In this document: positions 5,553 through 7,910 of the stretch, in pieces
Layout of the letters: each line of letters begins with the position of its first letter
Position numbering within the stretch: position 1 is the stretch's first letter
Source: Candidatus Omnitrophota bacterium
GTDB taxonomy: Bacteria > Omnitrophota > Gorgyraeia > JAGLLT01
Length of the DNA: 7,910 nucleotides
Direction of reading: 5' to 3'
Assembly (NCBI GenBank): GCA_030630095.1
Contig: DAOVNW010000041.1
Coordinates: 1-7,910, forward strand
Notes under the pieces: model-generated
What the model was told of the DNA's origin: nothing
Database searches by the model: none
What the model saw: the letters and a program-made list of their open reading frames with translations, nothing else
Made by a program: the position numbers and the translations under genes

Positions 5553-6232
5553 CAGCTCTTTTCCTTTATTAAAAGTTCAGCCGCCGCCAAGTCTTCGGGA
5601 GTTGTAATCTTAATGTTTTTCCGGCTGCCCTTTACTATCTTAACCTTTATTCCCAGCCGCTCAACTAAGGAGGCGTCATCTGTAGCCTTTTGTCTATAGA
5701 ACTTTTTATGCGCTTTTTCAAGAAGTTCCTTTTTAAAAACTTGCGGGGTCTGAGCCTCCCATAACTTTTCTCTGTCCAAAGTTCTCTCAATAAAGAGACC
5801 CCTTCCTACCTTTTTTACGGTAGGAACAACCGGTACCGCCAAAATCGCCGCCCCGTGCTTCGCGGCCATCTTAAACAGCTCTCTCAAAGACTTCTCATTA
5901 AAAAAAGGGCGTACGCCGTCATGGACAACAACATAATCGGTCTCATTCGGCACTTCTTTAAGCCCCCTCTTAACCGACTCTTTCCTTGTCCCGCCCCCGC
6001 GAATTATTTTTAGCCTGTTTCCGTATCCATACCTCTTTGCCAGCGCGCGCGCTAATTTTAAATCTTTACTGTTTACTGTCAGAATAATAGTATCAATTAA
6101 TCCGGAGTGAGAAAACTTCCTAAGCGTGTAGGCCAAGAGCGGCTTGCCTCCTACTAAAATAAAAGGCTTTCTTTTTTCTGCCGGCATCCTTCTGGAGTTA
6201 CCCGCGGCCACAATTACAGCGCTTGCCTTCAT
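5552..6232 (-). CDS. ispD: 2-C-methyl-D-erythritol 4-phosphate cytidylyltransferase
   Basis: IspD is the third enzyme of the MEP pathway, joining methylerythritol 4-phosphate and CTP to give CDP-methylerythritol. The 226 residues cover the full family. The nucleotide-binding loop is VIVAAGNSRRM (7-16) with a Lys at 22. VVHDGVRPFF at 102-111 holds the metal-binding Asp105. REKLWEAQTPQVF (154-166) and ATDDASLVERLG (183-194) follow, and NIKITTPEDLAAAE (206-219) holds Lys208, equivalent to the substrate-binding Lys of the E. coli enzyme; Arg154 matches its partner Arg. HDGV replaces the more common HDAA and should be harmless. The start overlaps the stop of the PIN-TRAM gene by one base (TAATG), preceded by a clear AGGAG. 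The first two genes of a PIN-TRAM-ispD-ispF run are therefore tightly coupled. Confidence 0.98.
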   Translation of the reverse strand: MKASAVIVAAGNSRRMPAEKRKPFILVGGKPLLAYTLRKFSHSGLIDTIILTVNSKDLKLARALAKRYGYGNRLKIIRGGGTRKESVKRGLKEVPNETDYVVVHDGVRPFFNEKSLRELFKMAAKHGAAILAVPVVPTVKKVGRGLFIERTLDREKLWEAQTPQVFKKELLEKAHKKFYRQKATDDASLVERLGIKVKIVKGSRKNIKITTPEDLAAAELLIKEKS

Positions 6233-7251
6233 TAACTCCTACCTTCTGTTTTTTTCACCCCGCCGCCCATTCTGGCAAAAATCATCTTTCCGGCCGTCGT
6301 CTGCAGTACACTTGAAATTTCAACTTTTATGACACGGCCGATAAGATGTTTGGAATTATCCACCACTATCATTGTCCCGTCATCAAGATAACCGACTCCC
6401 TGATTATATTCTGTCCCTTCCTTTACAATCTTCACTTCCATTTGCTCGCCCGGCAAGACCACGGGCTTTAAGGAATTGGCAAGTTCATTAATGTTTAAAA
6501 CCGAGATGTTCTGAATTGCCGCCACCTTATTTAAGTTGTAATCATTGGTCACAAGCTTAGCTTCTAAAACTTTAGCCAGCTTAACAAGTTTGTGATCTAC
6601 CTCGCTAATTTCCGGAAAGTCCTGTTGATGTATCTTTATCTGCACGTTAGGTATCTTTTTCAGTTTATTTAAAATGTCTAATCCGCGCCGGCCGCGAGCC
6701 CGCTTTAAAGAGTCTCGAGAATCGGCAATATGCTGCAGTTCTCTTAAGACAAAATGGGGAATGATAAAATTACCGCCTATAAATTTTGTCAGGGCTATAT
6801 CGGCAATCCTCCCGTCAATAATAACAGAGGTGTCTAAAATCAGCAGCTCTTCCTCCTGATCCTGACGGCTAAAGCGTACATAAGGAATAACGATATTGAA
6901 TTCGTCCCGCCCCCTCATCGAAAGCACAATACCTAAATAACAAAGAACTACCGTTACGATCAAACCTGAAACGTACTTTACGTTCGTATCCAGGGTAGGA
7001 ATAAGATCAAGAAGATTTCTAATTAACCAGGCAATAATCAAACCTAAGAACAGGCCGAAGACCGCGGAAGAAAGCCCCCGAAGCGAAATGTTTTTAGTTA
7101 CCTTTTCGGCAACAATAATTAACACCGCCGCCGCTATCCCTACACTAAGGCCTATAATACCCTTGTCAGTGGAAAACAAAATATAGGTTGTATGATAACC
7201 AACCACCCCTCCCACTATTACAAAAAATAATCTTAAAAAAAATAACGTCAT
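6232..7251 (-). CDS. yacL: Membrane PIN-TRAM domain protein (YacL family)
   Basis: Inner-membrane protein with a cytoplasmic putative ribonuclease region. Residues 5-112 hold four hydrophobic segments (about 5-25, 31-49, 61-80 and 93-112). Residues 136-255 are a PIN domain, opening LLILDTSVIIDGRIADI. Its acidic residues are Asp140, Glu171, Asp219 (SEVDHKL) and Asp237 (TNDYNL), so the metal site looks complete. A basic patch RARGRRG lies at 185-190. Residues about 262-320 are a TRAM domain, a predicted RNA-binding beta barrel (GEQMEVKIVKEG, GVGYLDDGTMIVVDNS, IGRVIKVEISSVLQT). Length 339 is close to B. subtilis YacL. The ATG at 7251 is preceded by GGGAGG at 13 bases, rather far, but an in-frame stop lies just upstream. 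Placement between radA and ispD matches Firmicutes, where disA comes between radA and yacL. The biological role of the family is not well defined. Confidence 0.92.
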   Translation of the reverse strand: MTLFFLRLFFVIVGGVVGYHTTYILFSTDKGIIGLSVGIAAAVLIIVAEKVTKNISLRGLSSAVFGLFLGLIIAWLIRNLLDLIPTLDTNVKYVSGLIVTVVLCYLGIVLSMRGRDEFNIVIPYVRFSRQDQEEELLILDTSVIIDGRIADIALTKFIGGNFIIPHFVLRELQHIADSRDSLKRARGRRGLDILNKLKKIPNVQIKIHQQDFPEISEVDHKLVKLAKVLEAKLVTNDYNLNKVAAIQNISVLNINELANSLKPVVLPGEQMEVKIVKEGTEYNQGVGYLDDGTMIVVDNSKHLIGRVIKVEISSVLQTTAGKMIFARMGGGVKKTEGRS

Positions 7252-7297
7252 TATAAAATCTTAGCCTCCCTTCTCACGTATGAAAAAAATATTTGTT

Positions 7298-7910
7298 TTA
7301 ACCTTTTAAATCCAAGGCTTCTTTAAGCGCCTCAGAAACGGTGCTTACCGCTTTAACTTCTATGGAGTACTTCTCCGGCGGCATTCCTTTCAGGTTGCCT
7401 CTGGGAATAATGCACTTTTTAAAGCCTAATTTCCTTGCTTCATTTATTCTCTTTTTTGGCGAGGTAACGGCCCTGACCTCACCGCCCAGGCCAACCTCTC
7501 CAAAGACAACCATATCGCTTTTTATCTTGATGTCTTTTAAGCTGGAGGCAACAGAAATTACGACCGCCAGATCGGAAGCGGGCTCGGCAACTTTAACTCC
7601 ACCGGCCACATTAACAAAAATATCCTTGTTGGCCAGTTTCAACCTGGCTCTTTTTTCCAGGACAGCTATCAGGAGATTAATCTTATTGTAATCAAGGCCT
7701 GTCACCCGTCTGGCAGCCTGGTTATAGCCGGAATAAGAAACCAGGGCTTGTATCTCTACTAAGATCGGCCTTGAGCCTTCCATTACCGGCACAATAATCG
7801 AGCCTGAAATGTCATCCGGCCGCTCGGAAACAAAGATATCCGACGGATTCTTAACCTCCTTCAGCCCCCCGCCCGTCATCTCAAAGATACCTACTTCATT
7901 CGTAGAGCCA
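7298..7910 (-). CDS. radA: DNA repair protein RadA, C-terminal part (Lon-like domain)
   Basis: RadA (Sms) is a RecA-like branch-migration helicase that acts in recombinational repair. Only the last about 204 codons are in the window; the zinc finger, Walker A and RecA core lie beyond the edge. The visible reading frame is open to the window edge: the first codons read GSTNEVGIFEMTGGGLKEVKNPS, so the ATG at 7879 is internal, not the start. The leading G is the last residue expected of the KNRFG motif. Further on, the Lon-like C-terminal domain is clear: VPVMEGSRPILVEIQALVS, RVTGLDYNKINLLIAVLEKR, DIFVNVAGGVKVAEPASDLAVV, VVFGEVGLGGEVRAVTSPKKRINEA and LGFKKCIIPRGNL. In RadA this domain is used for hexamer assembly and DNA binding, not proteolysis. 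The gene ends with TAA 46 bases before yacL, with no terminator between, so read-through is likely. Confidence 0.96.
   Translation of the reverse strand, partial: GSTNEVGIFEMTGGGLKEVKNPSDIFVSERPDDISGSIIVPVMEGSRPILVEIQALVSYSGYNQAARRVTGLDYNKINLLIAVLEKRARLKLANKDIFVNVAGGVKVAEPASDLAVVISVASSLKDIKIKSDMVVFGEVGLGGEVRAVTSPKKRINEARKLGFKKCIIPRGNLKGMPPEKYSIEVKAVSTVSEALKEALDLKG

Noticed and set aside
7341..7691. 116-residue plus-strand reading frame opposite radA
   Set aside because: It is antisense to a strongly conserved coding region, has no family-like motif and no promoter or ribosome site of note. It is a shadow of radA codon use.
7879..7879. Start codon of a separate short protein at 7879
   Set aside because: The frame continues without a stop to the window edge and the residues before the Met match RadA, so this ATG is internal to radA.

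Overview
The window is about 7.9 kb of compact bacterial chromosome of moderate GC, and every recognisable gene lies on the minus strand. Reading in the direction of transcription, from high to low coordinates, the order is: 3' part of radA (cut by the window edge), a membrane PIN-TRAM protein of the YacL type, ispD, ispF, cysE, cysS, a REC-GAF-GAF-GGDEF signalling protein, and the first 76 codons of a PilQ-like secretin (cut by the other edge). The secretin implies an organism with an outer membrane. The order radA-yacL-ispD-ispF-cysE-cysS is the one known from Firmicutes such as Bacillus subtilis, here without disA and gltX. Together with the gene style this suggests a poorly cultivated diderm lineage; Omnitrophota is my tentative guess, not something the sequence proves.

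Region 4341-7910 is one tight block. radA is followed after 46 bases by yacL, which overlaps ispD by one base, which overlaps ispF by one base. ispF and cysE are separated by only three bases and share a reading frame. This points to one mRNA carrying DNA repair (RadA), a probable membrane-anchored RNase-like protein, two steps of the MEP isoprenoid pathway (IspD, IspF) and the first step of cysteine synthesis (CysE). CysE has an unusual N-terminal hydrophobic segment. Region 4159-4340 separates cysE from cysS. It holds a small structured element: GATT/AATC motifs spaced about 10 bp apart that converge on a GC-rich palindrome, plus hairpins near both neighbouring genes. cysS (2650-4158) charges tRNA-Cys and so uses the product of the pathway that CysE starts.

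Region 2249-2649 is a 401-base AT-rich intergenic space. It carries two good sigma70-type promoters facing the signalling gene, a dyad overlapping one of the -35 boxes, and a leader hairpin. The promoters mark a new transcription unit, DGC-secretin. The diguanylate cyclase keeps its GGDEF and RxxD inhibitory motifs, but its receiver domain lacks some phosphorylation residues. The secretin starts 13 bases after it, which suggests c-di-GMP signalling linked to a type IV pilus or type II secretion machine.

No tRNA, rRNA, CRISPR array, transposase or prophage gene was found. I see no clear new defence or mobile system. The best leads are the intergenic element, the membrane-anchored CysE and the DGC-secretin pair.
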